Assembly (NCBI GenBank): GCA_016711875.1
Contig: JADJSD010000001.1
Span: forward strand, 1,550,001 to 1,614,000
Source: Betaproteobacteria bacterium
Lineage (GTDB): Bacteria; Pseudomonadota; Gammaproteobacteria; Burkholderiales; Usitatibacteraceae
DNA: 64,000 nucleotides
Direction: 5' to 3'
Below, in pieces: positions 52,423 through 61,436 of this stretch (the stretch's first letter is position 1; every line of letters starts with the position of its first letter). Position numbers and translations under genes: made by a program. The notes under the pieces are model-generated. The model was not told where the DNA came from. It searched no databases and saw only the letters and a list, made by a program, of their open reading frames with translations.

Positions 52423-52857
52423 ATGAAGAAGAGACAATCCGGCTTCACCCTGATCGAAGTGATGATCGTGGTCGCGATCATCGGCATCCTGGCCGCCATC
52501 GCGGTCCCGCAGTACACCGATTACATCCTGCGCAGCCAGCTCGTGGAAGGCCACACGGGCCTGCAGGACATGCGCGTGCGCATGGAGCAGTTCTACCAGG
52601 ACAATCGCACCTACGACGGCGCGGGTCTCGGCAACTGCGGCGCCGCCGCGCCGGCCGGGCAGCAGTTCTTCGATTTCCGGTGCGTGTCGGCCGGCCAGAC
52701 CTACGTCGTCACCGCCACCGGTGCCCGTGGGCGCGTCGGCGGCTTCGTCTTCACGATCAACGAGCTGAACGCCCGCCAGACGACGGGCACCAAGGCCGGA
52801 TGGGAAGCCGCCGCGATGCCGGCCCCCTGCTTCGTCACGAGGAAGGGCTCGTGCTGA
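52423..52857 (+). CDS. pilE: Type IV pilin PilE-like protein
   Basis: 144 residues from ATG 52423, with GGAGG 7 bases upstream. Prepilin cleavage site KKRQSG before FTLIEVMIVVAIIGILAAIAVPQY; Glu5 of the mature pilin is present. The C-terminal part has four cysteines (72, 87, 136, 144), two presumed disulfides. PilE of this class is a minor pilin in Pseudomonas but the name also covers the major pilin of Neisseria; the position at the head of the minor-pilin operon favours a minor one. Next gene overlaps its end by 7 bases. Confidence 0.88.
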   Translation: MKKRQSGFTLIEVMIVVAIIGILAAIAVPQYTDYILRSQLVEGHTGLQDMRVRMEQFYQDNRTYDGAGLGNCGAAAPAGQQFFDFRCVSAGQTYVVTATGARGRVGGFVFTINELNARQTTGTKAGWEAAAMPAPCFVTRKGSC

Positions 52858-53390
52858 AACCGCGCCACCGCCAGTCGGGCATCTCCCTGATCGAGGTCAT
52901 GGTCGCGGTCGCGATCGTCGGCGTGCTGATGGCGCTCGGCGCGCCCGCGTTCCAGACCTGGATCCAGAACACGCAGGTGCGGACGGCATCCGAGGCGATC
53001 ATGAACGGCCTGCAGACCGCCCGGAACGAGGCCATCCGGCGCAATGCCGCGGTGCAGTTCAAGCTGGACGGCGGCACGAACACGCAGTGGCGCGTGAACC
53101 CCTTCATCGATCCGGACGGCGTACCCATCCAGAGCCGCGCGGCGGAAGAGGGATCGGTCAACGCCAGCATCGTCCCCACGCCCGCCGGCGCCGACACCGT
53201 GACCTTCAGCGCCCTGGGCCGCGTGGTGCCGAACGCCGACGCTTCCGAGTCCCTCGCGCAGGTGGACATCGACAACGTGCTCATCCCGGTGGTCGCCGAC
53301 CGCCGCAACCTGCGCATCATCATCCCCGCAGGCGGGGCCCTCCGGATGTGCGATCCCAAGGTGGCCGCGGGCGATCCGCGGGCCTGCTAA
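52851..53390 (+). CDS. fimT: Minor pseudopilin FimT/GspH-type
   Basis: 179 residues from GTG 52851, with GAGGAAGGG just upstream. Prepilin site RHRQSG before ISLIEVMVAVAIVGVLMALG (Glu5 present). The GspH/FimT pattern is visible after the helix: AFQTWIQNTQVRTASEAIMNGLQTARNEAIRRNAAVQF. The chain ends in MCDPKVAAGDPRAC (two cysteines). FimT/FimU prime pilus assembly. It overlaps the pilE stop by 7 bases. Confidence 0.88.
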   Translation: MLKPRHRQSGISLIEVMVAVAIVGVLMALGAPAFQTWIQNTQVRTASEAIMNGLQTARNEAIRRNAAVQFKLDGGTNTQWRVNPFIDPDGVPIQSRAAEEGSVNASIVPTPAGADTVTFSALGRVVPNADASESLAQVDIDNVLIPVVADRRNLRIIIPAGGALRMCDPKVAAGDPRAC

Positions 53391-53404
53391 CGGAGCGAAC
53401 GGCC

Positions 53405-53845
53405 ATGAAATCCACCCCCCGCCAGCAGGAAGGCGTCATGCTCCTCGAGGCCCTCATCGGGATCCTCATCTTCTCCCTCGGCGTACTCGCGCTGGTCGCG
53501 ATGCAGGCCGTCTCCGTGAGCACGGTGTCGAACGCGCGCTACCGGACGGAAGCTTCCTTCCTCGCCAACGAGATCCTCAGCCAGGTCTGGATCGACCGCG
53601 GGGTCAACTACGCCAACGTCGCGAGCTACACCGTGACGGGCGGCGTCGGGGCCTCCACGCAGTCGCAGAACTGGGTCGACAAGGTCAACCAGCACATGCC
53701 CAACAGCACGGCGTTCCCGCCCACGGTCGCGATCGCCACGCCGGCCTCCGGCGGCCGGCAGGTGACGGTCACCATCCGGTGGAAGGCGCCCGAGGCCACC
53801 GACGTGAGCAACCACACGGCGGTCGCCTTCATCAGCGACCCCTGA
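53405..53845 (+). CDS. pilV: Minor pilin PilV
   Basis: 146 residues. Prepilin site TPRQQEG before VMLLEALIGILIFSLGVLALVAMQ (Glu5 present), followed by the PilV pattern ARYRTEASFLANEILSQVW. PilV joins PilW, PilX and FimU in the tip complex that recruits PilY1. GGAG (53393) precedes ATG 53405. pilW begins 10 bases after its stop. Confidence 0.9.
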   Translation: MKSTPRQQEGVMLLEALIGILIFSLGVLALVAMQAVSVSTVSNARYRTEASFLANEILSQVWIDRGVNYANVASYTVTGGVGASTQSQNWVDKVNQHMPNSTAFPPTVAIATPASGGRQVTVTIRWKAPEATDVSNHTAVAFISDP

Positions 53846-53855
53846 GACCGACCCC

Positions 53856-55067
53856 ATGAGAAACCAGAACCTGTCGCGCGCATCCCGGGGCTTCACGCTG
53901 GTCGAGGTGATGGTCGGCGTGATGATCGGCCTCATCGCCACCGTGGTGATCTTCCAGGTGTTCGCGGTGTCCGAAGGCCAGAAGCGCACCACCACCGGGG
54001 GCAGCGACGCCCAGCAGAACGGCGGCTTCAGCCTCTTCCAGATCGAGCGCGACATCCGCATGGCGGGCTACGGCATGAATCACCTGGCCTTGCTCGGCTG
54101 CCAGACCAATGGGTGGTACGAGCCCACGGGGGCGCCATTCAATTTCCGGCTCGTGCCGGTCGAGATCACGAACGGTGCCGGCGGCGCACCCGACCAGATC
54201 CGGATCGCCTCGGGCAGTTCGGATCTCTTCTCCGCGCCGGTGAAGCTCAAGCAGACGATGCCGACCCCGGCGTTCCGCTACCTCGTCGACAACCGCTTCA
54301 CCTTCCGGGAGGGTGACGTGGTCGTCGCCGCCGCGAACGGCCAGCCCTGCTCGATCGCGCAGGTGAGCAGCCTGCCGACGCCGCTGGGGGAGCAGGACCA
54401 GGTCTTTCACGACAGCGGCACCTACGTGAACTCCCAGGGCGCCAACGTGCCGACGCAGTTCAACCGGCCCGGGGGGCTGCCGGCGCCCAACGGCATCCTG
54501 TATCCGGCCTGGAACCCGGCCGCGAGCACCGGCGGGCGCCTCTACAACCTGGGGCCGGCGCCCACGGTCGTCACGTACTCCATCCAGAACAGCCGGCTCG
54601 TCGCCACGAATGCGCTTACGCCCGGCGTGGCCGAAGCCACGGCGGTCCTGTCGGACGGCGTGGTGCAGCTCCAGGCGCAGTACGGGTACGACGGCAACAA
54701 CGACGGCCGCATCGCGTCGAATGCAGCGTCGAATGCCGCCGTGGTGGTGGGTTCGGTGGTCGACAGCTGGTCGGACAGCATGCCCGTCGCCGCGACGTCG
54801 ACGGAGTGGTCGCGGATCATCGCCATCCGCCTGGTCGTCACCGCCCGGAGCCAGACGCCCGAGCGGCCGGACCCCGACGGCGTGTGCCGGACGACCACGG
54901 TGCCACCCAAGTGGGTCTCCCCGGATCCGGGCGCGACACCTCCCGGCATCGATCTCGACGTCAGCGCCGCCTTCGCCGTGGCGGGGGAGTGGCAATGCTA
55001 CCGCTACCGCACCTTCGAGGTCGTCGTGCCGATCCGCAACATGGTGTGGTTCCCCCTCGTTTCCTGA
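53856..55067 (+). CDS. pilW: Minor pilin PilW
   Basis: 403 residues, longer than P. aeruginosa PilW. Prepilin site NLSRASRG before FTLVEVMVGVMIGLIATVVIFQV; then FSLFQIERDIRMAGYGMN, a PilW hallmark. The middle part has many cysteines and prolines, and the end CYRYRTFEVVVPIRNMVW is family-typical. It is a tip-complex subunit. Confidence 0.9.
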   Translation: MRNQNLSRASRGFTLVEVMVGVMIGLIATVVIFQVFAVSEGQKRTTTGGSDAQQNGGFSLFQIERDIRMAGYGMNHLALLGCQTNGWYEPTGAPFNFRLVPVEITNGAGGAPDQIRIASGSSDLFSAPVKLKQTMPTPAFRYLVDNRFTFREGDVVVAAANGQPCSIAQVSSLPTPLGEQDQVFHDSGTYVNSQGANVPTQFNRPGGLPAPNGILYPAWNPAASTGGRLYNLGPAPTVVTYSIQNSRLVATNALTPGVAEATAVLSDGVVQLQAQYGYDGNNDGRIASNAASNAAVVVGSVVDSWSDSMPVAATSTEWSRIIAIRLVVTARSQTPERPDPDGVCRTTTVPPKWVSPDPGATPPGIDLDVSAAFAVAGEWQCYRYRTFEVVVPIRNMVWFPLVS

Positions 55068-55088
55068 CGAATACGCCCGGACGCCGTC

Positions 55089-55718
55089 ATGACCCACCCC
55101 CGCTTCCTTTCCGCCCCTCGCGAGATCGCCGCCCCTCGCCGCGAGCGCGGCCTCGTGCTCTTCATCGCCCTCATCGTCCTCGTGGCCATGTCCCTCGCGG
55201 GGGTGGCTCTCATGCGGTCGGTGGACACCGGCACCGTCGTCGCCGGCAACATGGCCTTCAAGCAGGCGGCCATCATGGTCGCCGACCGGGGTACGCAGGA
55301 AGCCGCCAAGTGGCTGCAGGACAACAGTGCCGGCGCCACGCTCCAGAGCACGGATGACACGCGCGGCTATTTCTCCTCCCGCCCCGTGGTCGAGCCGGAC
55401 TGGTTCGACGCGGCGAGCTGGACCCAGTCGGTGGCCGTCAACGGCGGCACGCCGGATGCTTCCGGCAACGTGATCCGCTACGTGGTCCACCGCATGTGCA
55501 CCCTCCCGGACACGCCCTACAACGGCGCGATCGGCGCCACGGCGAACGAGTGCGCCCTCTATTTCGCCACCAGCGCGGCGGCTTCCGGCGGCAGCATGGC
55601 CGTCGGCGCCCCGCAATTCGTCGGCACCCCTCAGCTCTACTACCGGGTGACGACGCGCGTGGAAGGCCCGCGAAACACCGTGAGCGTGATCCAGACCAGC
55701 GTGCTGGTCGGGATCTGA
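55089..55718 (+). CDS. pilX: Minor pilin PilX
   Basis: 209 residues. The helix starts RRERG-LVLFIALIVLVAMSLAGVALMRSVDTG; position 5 of the mature chain is not Glu, a known trait of PilX/GspK-like pseudopilins. NMAFKQAAIMVADRGTQEAAKWL follows, the PilX signature. It caps the tip complex with PilV and PilW. 21 bases after pilW. Confidence 0.88.
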   Translation: MTHPRFLSAPREIAAPRRERGLVLFIALIVLVAMSLAGVALMRSVDTGTVVAGNMAFKQAAIMVADRGTQEAAKWLQDNSAGATLQSTDDTRGYFSSRPVVEPDWFDAASWTQSVAVNGGTPDASGNVIRYVVHRMCTLPDTPYNGAIGATANECALYFATSAAASGGSMAVGAPQFVGTPQLYYRVTTRVEGPRNTVSVIQTSVLVGI

Positions 55719-55746
55719 CGCCCCCATTCACCCAGGAGTGACCCTT

Positions 55747-58700
55747 ATGGCCATTCGTTCCCGCTTCCACCGATTCGCCGTCGCGCTGTTCATGGCCGCC
55801 GCGGTGATGCTGCCCTTCCGCCAGGCCCATGCCGAGATCGCGGATCTCGCGCAGGTGCCGCTCGCCAATTCGCCCTCGGACGCGGTGTTGCCGAACCTCA
55901 TGTACATCCTGGACGACTCCGGGTCCATGGCCTGGCCGTACATGCCGGACAACATCTGGCGCACGAGCAGCGGCGACACGCTCAACAACTGCAAGCGCTG
56001 CACGAACGCGTCCTGCTCCGGCCCGGGCGGCACGGGAACCAACGGCCACCAGTGCGGCAACATCCAGAGCGATCCGGACACGGCCGACAACACGGCCGAG
56101 GTGACATACGGCGAGGCGCCCTTCTACGCGGCCCTCTTCAACAAGATCTGGTACAACCCCAACATCACCTATTCGCCGGGCGTCGACTACCTGGGCGTGA
56201 GCCTGGGCAACGCCAATCCCACCAACGCGAAAGACGATTACTACCTGGCGAGCGGCAACACCAACCTGGTCAGCGGGTTCAAGGAGGTCTACTACTGCAA
56301 CCTGAATTCGCCCTCCGCCGCGAACCTGAACGACCCCACGAAGTGCCGGCGCAACGGCATCCACAACGTCTCGCCGTACCTGGGGGGGCAGCCCGCCTAC
56401 TTCCTGTACTGGAACAGCACCGGCACCAACATCGGCCTGCCGACGACCACCTTCTACAAGAAGGTCCTCGTCTCGAGCTCCAACGCCCACTACTTCACCA
56501 TTACGCCGCACGAATACTGCAGCGACGCGAACCTGGTGAACTGCGTTTTCGCCAACGCGGCCGGCGCCTCCCCGGGCGCGCCCAACACCATCGCCGCGCC
56601 GGTGCGCTATTGCCGCACCGCCGCCGACGCGACCTCGACGGCCGTCATCTCGGGCAATTCGGGCGGCACCCCGCGCTGCCAGAAGAAGTACAACCGCAGC
56701 AACTATCCTTACCCGCGCTATGGCCGCTTCACGCGCACCGACATCGTGGCGTCCACCGCGAACTACCCGAAAGGGCCGGGCGCCGTCCGCACCGACTGCG
56801 CGGCCGCCGCATCCTGCACGTATGCGGAGGAGATCCAGAACTACGCCAACTGGTGGACGTACTACCGCACCCGCCTCGCGCTCATGAAGACGGCGACGGG
56901 CCGAGCCTTCCTGCCGATCGACGACCGCTTCCGCATCGGCTTCATCACCATCAACCCGAACACCCCCGTCACCTCCGGCAAGTACCAGCCCATCGCCAAG
57001 TTCGATTCGACGCAGCGCCAGGCCTGGTACGCCAAGCTCTACCAGCAGGTCACCAACGGCAGCACGCCCAACCGCACGGCGCTGCACCGGGTCGGCCGCC
57101 ACTACCAGGGCTACACGGACGGCGTGAACAGCGGCATGCCGCAGGACCCCATCGAGTATTCGTGCCAGCAGAACTTCTCGCTCCTCACGACGGACGGCTA
57201 CTGGAACGACACGTTCTCGTCCGTCGGCAACCAGGACAACGCCAACTCCGGTTTCACCACCCGGGCCTGGGGCGCCTATGACGGCGGGCTGGGCTCGGCC
57301 TCGAACACGTTGGCTGACGTGGCTGCCTACTACTACAAGAACGACCTGCGCACCTCGGGCGCCGTCGCGCAGAACAACGTGCCGACGAGCGTGCGCGACG
57401 CGAACCCGGCGCAGCACATGGTCACCTTCACGCTGGGCCTGGGCCTCGAGGGCCTCATGGACTACCAGCCGGACTACGAGTCGTCCGCCTCGGGCGACTT
57501 CGCCAAGATCAAGGCCGGCACCAACAACGCCTGCTCCTGGACGACGGGCACCTGCAACTGGCCCGTTCCCGCCTCGAACGACCCGAGCACGCTGGACGAC
57601 CTCTGGCACGCCGCCGTGAACGGGCGGGGCCGGTACTTCAGTGCCGGCGACCCGAACTCGCTCACGCTGGGCCTGCAGGGCGCGCTCGCGGCGCTCAACA
57701 TCCAGACGGCTGCCGCCGCGGCCTCGGCCACCTCGAGCCCGAACATCACCGAGACGGACAACTTCATCTACAGCTCCACCTTCCGCACGGTGAAGTGGGA
57801 CGGCGAGATCGTGGCGCAGCGCATCGACACCGTGTCGGGCAACGTGCTGCCGGCCGTCGTCTGGTCGGCCTCCACCTCGCTCAACGGCCGCACCACCGCC
57901 AACAGCGACACGCGCACGATCTTCACCATCGACGAGACGGGCGGGGGCAAGCGCAAGAACTTCCTCTACTCGTCGCTCTCTTCGTCGCCCGCCAGCGGGA
58001 TCGCGGCCGAGCGCCCGTACTTCGACACCAAGTGCTCCGTGCTCTCGCAGTGCGCCCTGCTCACCGCCTCGCAGCAGGCGATCGCCAACAGCGGCGACAA
58101 CCTGGTGAACTACCTGCGGGGCCAGCGGCAGCATGAAGCCTTCACCCTGCCGGAGTCCACGTCCCCGTTCCGGGCGCGCGAGAACGTGCTGGGCGACCCG
58201 GTGAACGCCACGCCGGCCTTCATGTCCGTGCCGCGGTTCAACTTCGCGGACCTCGTCACGCCGGACTACGCGAGTTTCAAGATCGCCAAGGCGGCGCGCA
58301 CCCCGACGCTCTTCATCGCCGCCAACGACGGCATGCTGCATGCGCTCAACGGCGACACGGGATCGGAGATCTGGGCGTACGTGCCCCGGATCACCATGCC
58401 GAGGATGCACAAGATCGCCAAGGAGAACTGGTCGGTCACGCACGAGTTCTCCGTGGACGGCTCGCCCCAGATCATGGACGCCTTCTTCGGGGGCGGCTGG
58501 AAGACGGTGCTCGTGGCCGGCCTGGCGAGCGGCGGGCGCGGCTACTACGCGCTCGACGTGACGGACCCGGCGGCGCCGAAGGTGCTCTGGGAGATCTGCC
58601 ACGACGCGACCCTGTGCGCGATCAACGACCCGGACATCGGATTCACCCACGGCAACCCGGTGATCACCAAGCGGCCCACGGACGGCAAGTGGATCGTCGC

Positions 58701-59649
58701 GTTCACCTCGGGCCTCAACAACGTCTCGCCGGGCACCGGGCGCGGCTACCTCTACGTGGCGGACCTCGCCACCGGCGCGATCCTGCAGAAGCTGGACACG
58801 GGCGTGGGCACGACCACGACGCCCTCCGGCTTCAACCACCTGAGCGCCTTCGCCGACAACTTCAACTACGACAATACGGGCAAGTACATCTACGGCGGCG
58901 ACCTGTACGGCAACGTGTGGAAGTTCGACATGCAGACCTCCACGCCGACGCGTACCCAGCTCGCGACGCTCAAGGACGCCAGCGGCAAGCCGCAGTCGAT
59001 CACCTCGCGTCCTGAACTCGCGCTCATCGACGGCTTCCCGATCGTCTACGTCGGCACGGGCCGCTACCTGGGCCTCGACGACCTCGTCGATCCCGCCACG
59101 CTCGCGCCGCCCAACCAGTGGGCCTACGAGCAGTCGCTATACGCCATCAAGGACAAGGGCGTCGCCTACGGGAACTTCCGCACCGGCAACGTCGTGCAGA
59201 ACACCATCACCATCCTCTCGGCCACCTCGCGAAGCACCAGCAACAACACCGTGGACTGGACGGCGAAGGACGGCTGGTTCATCGACTTCAACCCGAGCGG
59301 CGATTCGCCGGGCGAGCGCGTGAACCTCGACCTGCAACTGGTGCAGGGCACGCTGCTCGCGGTGACCAACGTGCCCAACCAGAGCGCCTGCGCGGTGGGC
59401 GGCGACAGCTGGATCTACCAGTTCAACTACAAGAACGGCACCTACGTCGAGTCCTCGGCGCTCGGCGTCGCGGGCCAGAAGTTCACGGGCCAGATCACGG
59501 TGGGCCTCGTCGTGGTCCGGCTGCCCAGCGGCGTGTTCAAGGGCATCGCCACGGGTGCGACGGGAACCAAGACGCCGTTCGCGGTCAACATCGGCGGGGG
59601 AGGCGGCACGGCAAGGCGCATCTCGTGGCGCGAACTCATCCAGAGGTGA
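55747..59649 (+). CDS. pilY1: PilY1-type pilus tip adhesin
   Basis: 1300 residues from ATG 55747, with CAGGAG upstream. Signal peptide to about 31 (RQAHA). An N-terminal VWA-like region has the MIDAS motif YILDDSGSMAWPYMPDN near residue 55. The C-terminal third is the PilC/PilY1 beta-propeller: LFIAANDGMLHALNGDTGSEIWAYVPR, VLVAGLASGGRGYYALDVTDPAAP, NYDNTGKYIYGGDLYGNVWKFD. The last stretch corresponds to the calcium-binding loop, in altered form. PilY1 sits at the pilus tip, counters retraction and takes part in surface sensing. Confidence 0.93.
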   Translation: MAIRSRFHRFAVALFMAAAVMLPFRQAHAEIADLAQVPLANSPSDAVLPNLMYILDDSGSMAWPYMPDNIWRTSSGDTLNNCKRCTNASCSGPGGTGTNGHQCGNIQSDPDTADNTAEVTYGEAPFYAALFNKIWYNPNITYSPGVDYLGVSLGNANPTNAKDDYYLASGNTNLVSGFKEVYYCNLNSPSAANLNDPTKCRRNGIHNVSPYLGGQPAYFLYWNSTGTNIGLPTTTFYKKVLVSSSNAHYFTITPHEYCSDANLVNCVFANAAGASPGAPNTIAAPVRYCRTAADATSTAVISGNSGGTPRCQKKYNRSNYPYPRYGRFTRTDIVASTANYPKGPGAVRTDCAAAASCTYAEEIQNYANWWTYYRTRLALMKTATGRAFLPIDDRFRIGFITINPNTPVTSGKYQPIAKFDSTQRQAWYAKLYQQVTNGSTPNRTALHRVGRHYQGYTDGVNSGMPQDPIEYSCQQNFSLLTTDGYWNDTFSSVGNQDNANSGFTTRAWGAYDGGLGSASNTLADVAAYYYKNDLRTSGAVAQNNVPTSVRDANPAQHMVTFTLGLGLEGLMDYQPDYESSASGDFAKIKAGTNNACSWTTGTCNWPVPASNDPSTLDDLWHAAVNGRGRYFSAGDPNSLTLGLQGALAALNIQTAAAAASATSSPNITETDNFIYSSTFRTVKWDGEIVAQRIDTVSGNVLPAVVWSASTSLNGRTTANSDTRTIFTIDETGGGKRKNFLYSSLSSSPASGIAAERPYFDTKCSVLSQCALLTASQQAIANSGDNLVNYLRGQRQHEAFTLPESTSPFRARENVLGDPVNATPAFMSVPRFNFADLVTPDYASFKIAKAARTPTLFIAANDGMLHALNGDTGSEIWAYVPRITMPRMHKIAKENWSVTHEFSVDGSPQIMDAFFGGGWKTVLVAGLASGGRGYYALDVTDPAAPKVLWEICHDATLCAINDPDIGFTHGNPVITKRPTDGKWIVAFTSGLNNVSPGTGRGYLYVADLATGAILQKLDTGVGTTTTPSGFNHLSAFADNFNYDNTGKYIYGGDLYGNVWKFDMQTSTPTRTQLATLKDASGKPQSITSRPELALIDGFPIVYVGTGRYLGLDDLVDPATLAPPNQWAYEQSLYAIKDKGVAYGNFRTGNVVQNTITILSATSRSTSNNTVDWTAKDGWFIDFNPSGDSPGERVNLDLQLVQGTLLAVTNVPNQSACAVGGDSWIYQFNYKNGTYVESSALGVAGQKFTGQITVGLVVVRLPSGVFKGIATGATGTKTPFAVNIGGGGGTARRISWRELIQR

Positions 59650-59654
59650 TCGAC

Positions 59655-59969
59655 ATGAACAAGACGATGCGGGTGGCTTTCCTGGCCGCGGCGGCCGCGT
59701 TGCCGGTGGCCGTCCTCGCGCAAGGCATGGCGAGCTACGAGCCGCAGCAGCGGTTGCGCACGTCGCTCGAGAGTTGCCGCAAGACGGAGTTCGAAAGCGG
59801 TGCGTACTGCGTCATGAAATGCGCGCCGGATTTCCGGTTGGACGCATCCTCGAAGAAGGCGCGCTGCGTGGCGACCAAGGCGGGTGCGACGTACGAACCC
59901 CCCAAGCCCGCCTACACGCCACCGCCGGCGACCCCGGGCGGCGCGAAACCTTCCGGGGGGATGGGCTAG
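59655..59969 (+). CDS. Small secreted protein in the PilY2 position
   Basis: 104 residues from ATG 59655 (AGAGGTGA upstream). Signal peptide to about 22 (AVLAQG). Four cysteines: ESCRKTEFESGAYCVMKCAPDF and ARCVATK. The proline-rich tail YEPPKPAYTPPPATPGG is probably unstructured. It lies 5 bases after pilY1, where Pseudomonas has pilY2, also a small secreted protein; similarity in sequence is not evident. Stop shared in CTAG with ispH. Confidence 0.7.
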   Translation: MNKTMRVAFLAAAAALPVAVLAQGMASYEPQQRLRTSLESCRKTEFESGAYCVMKCAPDFRLDASSKKARCVATKAGATYEPPKPAYTPPPATPGGAKPSGGMG

Positions 59970-60913
59970 GCGCCGTTTCCCGCGACGAGGGACCGGGGCA
60001 AGGGAAAGGTCACGGCCTCCTCGATGCCCTCGAGTTCCCTCACGCGGGTGGCGCCCAGCTCCTGGAGGCGCCTCACGACGTCGCGCACCAGCACCTCCGG
60101 TGCCGACGCGCCGGCCGTCACGCCGATGGTGCGACGCCCGGCGACCCATTCCGGCTGCACTTCGTCCGCGCGGTCCACCAGGTAGGCCTCGCGCCCCAGG
60201 TTCATCGCGACTTCCCGAAGGCGGTTGGAATTCGAACTGTTGGGTGAGCCGACGACGATCACCACGTCGCACTTCGGGGCCAGGAATTTCACCGCGTCCT
60301 GGCGGTTCTGCGTCGCATAGCAGATGTCGTCCTTCTTCGGACCGACGATGGCCGGGAAGCGCTGCTTGAGCGCGGCGACGATGCGAGCCGCGTCGTCCAT
60401 GGAAAGCGTGGTCTGCGTCACGTAGGCGAGGCGGGCGGCGTCGCGAACGACGAGCTTCGCGACGTCTTCCTCGGTCTCCACCAGGTACATGCCGTCGGCC
60501 GACTGGCCGAGCGTGCCCTCGGCCTCCGGGTGGCCCTCGTGGCCGATCATCACCACCTCGCGTCCCTGATCGCGCATCTTGGCCACCTCGACATGCACCT
60601 TGGTGACCAGGGGGCAGGTGGCGTCGAAGATGCGAAGATCGCGCGACTCGGCCTCGCGGCGGACGGCGAGCGACACGCCGTGCGCCGAGAAGATCACGGT
60701 CCCGCCCGCAGGCACTTCCGCAAGCTCCTCGACGAAAACGGCGCCTTTCGCGCGCAGGTCGGCGACCACGAACTTGTTGTGCACGATCTCGTGGCGCACG
60801 TAGATGGGGGCGCCGTGGGTCGCGAGCGCGCGTTCGACGATGGCGATGGCGCGGTCCACGCCGGCGCAGAAGCCGCGGGGGTTGGCGAGGACGATTTCTG
60901 CGGAGTCGGTCAT
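59966..60913 (-). CDS. ispH: 4-hydroxy-3-methylbut-2-enyl diphosphate reductase
   Basis: 315 residues from ATG 60913. Three cluster cysteines: NPRGFCAGVDRA, IFDATCPLVTKVH, DDICYATQNRQ. Substrate-binding histidines in VRHEIVHNK and MIGHEGHPEAEG, and the SPNSSNSNRL motif. It is the last step of the MEP isoprenoid pathway. Follows lspA by 4 bases. Confidence 0.96.
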   Translation of the reverse strand: MTDSAEIVLANPRGFCAGVDRAIAIVERALATHGAPIYVRHEIVHNKFVVADLRAKGAVFVEELAEVPAGGTVIFSAHGVSLAVRREAESRDLRIFDATCPLVTKVHVEVAKMRDQGREVVMIGHEGHPEAEGTLGQSADGMYLVETEEDVAKLVVRDAARLAYVTQTTLSMDDAARIVAALKQRFPAIVGPKKDDICYATQNRQDAVKFLAPKCDVVIVVGSPNSSNSNRLREVAMNLGREAYLVDRADEVQPEWVAGRRTIGVTAGASAPEVLVRDVVRRLQELGATRVRELEGIEEAVTFPLPRSLVAGNGA

Positions 60914-60917
60914 GGCG

Positions 60918-61436
60918 TCATCTTCCGGTGCGGGATTCTCCCGCCGGCGCGGGCGGCCTGGCACGGGCGTCGCGGAAGCCGTCCCACAGCAGGAGGATCA
61001 CGCCGAGCGTGATCGCCGAGTCGGCGGCATTGAAGGCGGGCCAATAGTATCCCGCGGCGTGCAGCTGGATGAAGTCGACCACCTTGCCGAGGGTGAGGCG
61101 GTCCCAGAGGTTGCCGGCGGCTCCTCCCAGCACGAGCGCGTAGGCCATGGCGAGCAGGCGGTTGGCCGCGTCCCTGCGCAGGAGCCACAGCAGCACCGCG
61201 GAGACGGCGATGGTCACGCCGACGAAGAACCATCGCTGCCAGCCACCGGCGTTGGCGAGGAAGCTGAATGCCGCCCCGGTGTTGTGGACGAGCACGAGGT
61301 TGAAGAACCCCGTCACGCGCACGGGTTCGCCCGAGGCGAGCGCGGCGCTCGCCCAGGCCTTCGTCGCGAGGTCGATCGCCAGCACGGCCGCGGACAGGCC
61401 GAGCCAGCGAAACCAGCCGGTCGGGCGCTCAGGCAT
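60918..61436 (-). CDS. lspA: Lipoprotein signal peptidase
   Basis: 172 residues with four membrane segments. Family blocks: VLVHNTGAAFSFL, GGAAGNLWDRLTLGKVVDFIQ (catalytic Asp) and WPAFNAADSAITLGV (second Asp). It cleaves prolipoprotein signals such as those at 19360 and 43872. Overlaps the end of ileS by 8 bases, the standard order ileS-lspA; fkpB, found next in Pseudomonas, is absent here. Confidence 0.95.
   Translation of the reverse strand: MPERPTGWFRWLGLSAAVLAIDLATKAWASAALASGEPVRVTGFFNLVLVHNTGAAFSFLANAGGWQRWFFVGVTIAVSAVLLWLLRRDAANRLLAMAYALVLGGAAGNLWDRLTLGKVVDFIQLHAAGYYWPAFNAADSAITLGVILLLWDGFRDARARPPAPAGESRTGR

Noticed and set aside
55438..58839. Long minus-strand open frame (over 1100 codons) opposite pilX-pilY1
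   Set aside because: It has no recognisable domain, is Arg/Gly/Val-rich as expected of a GC-rich antisense frame, and lies opposite well-supported pil genes.
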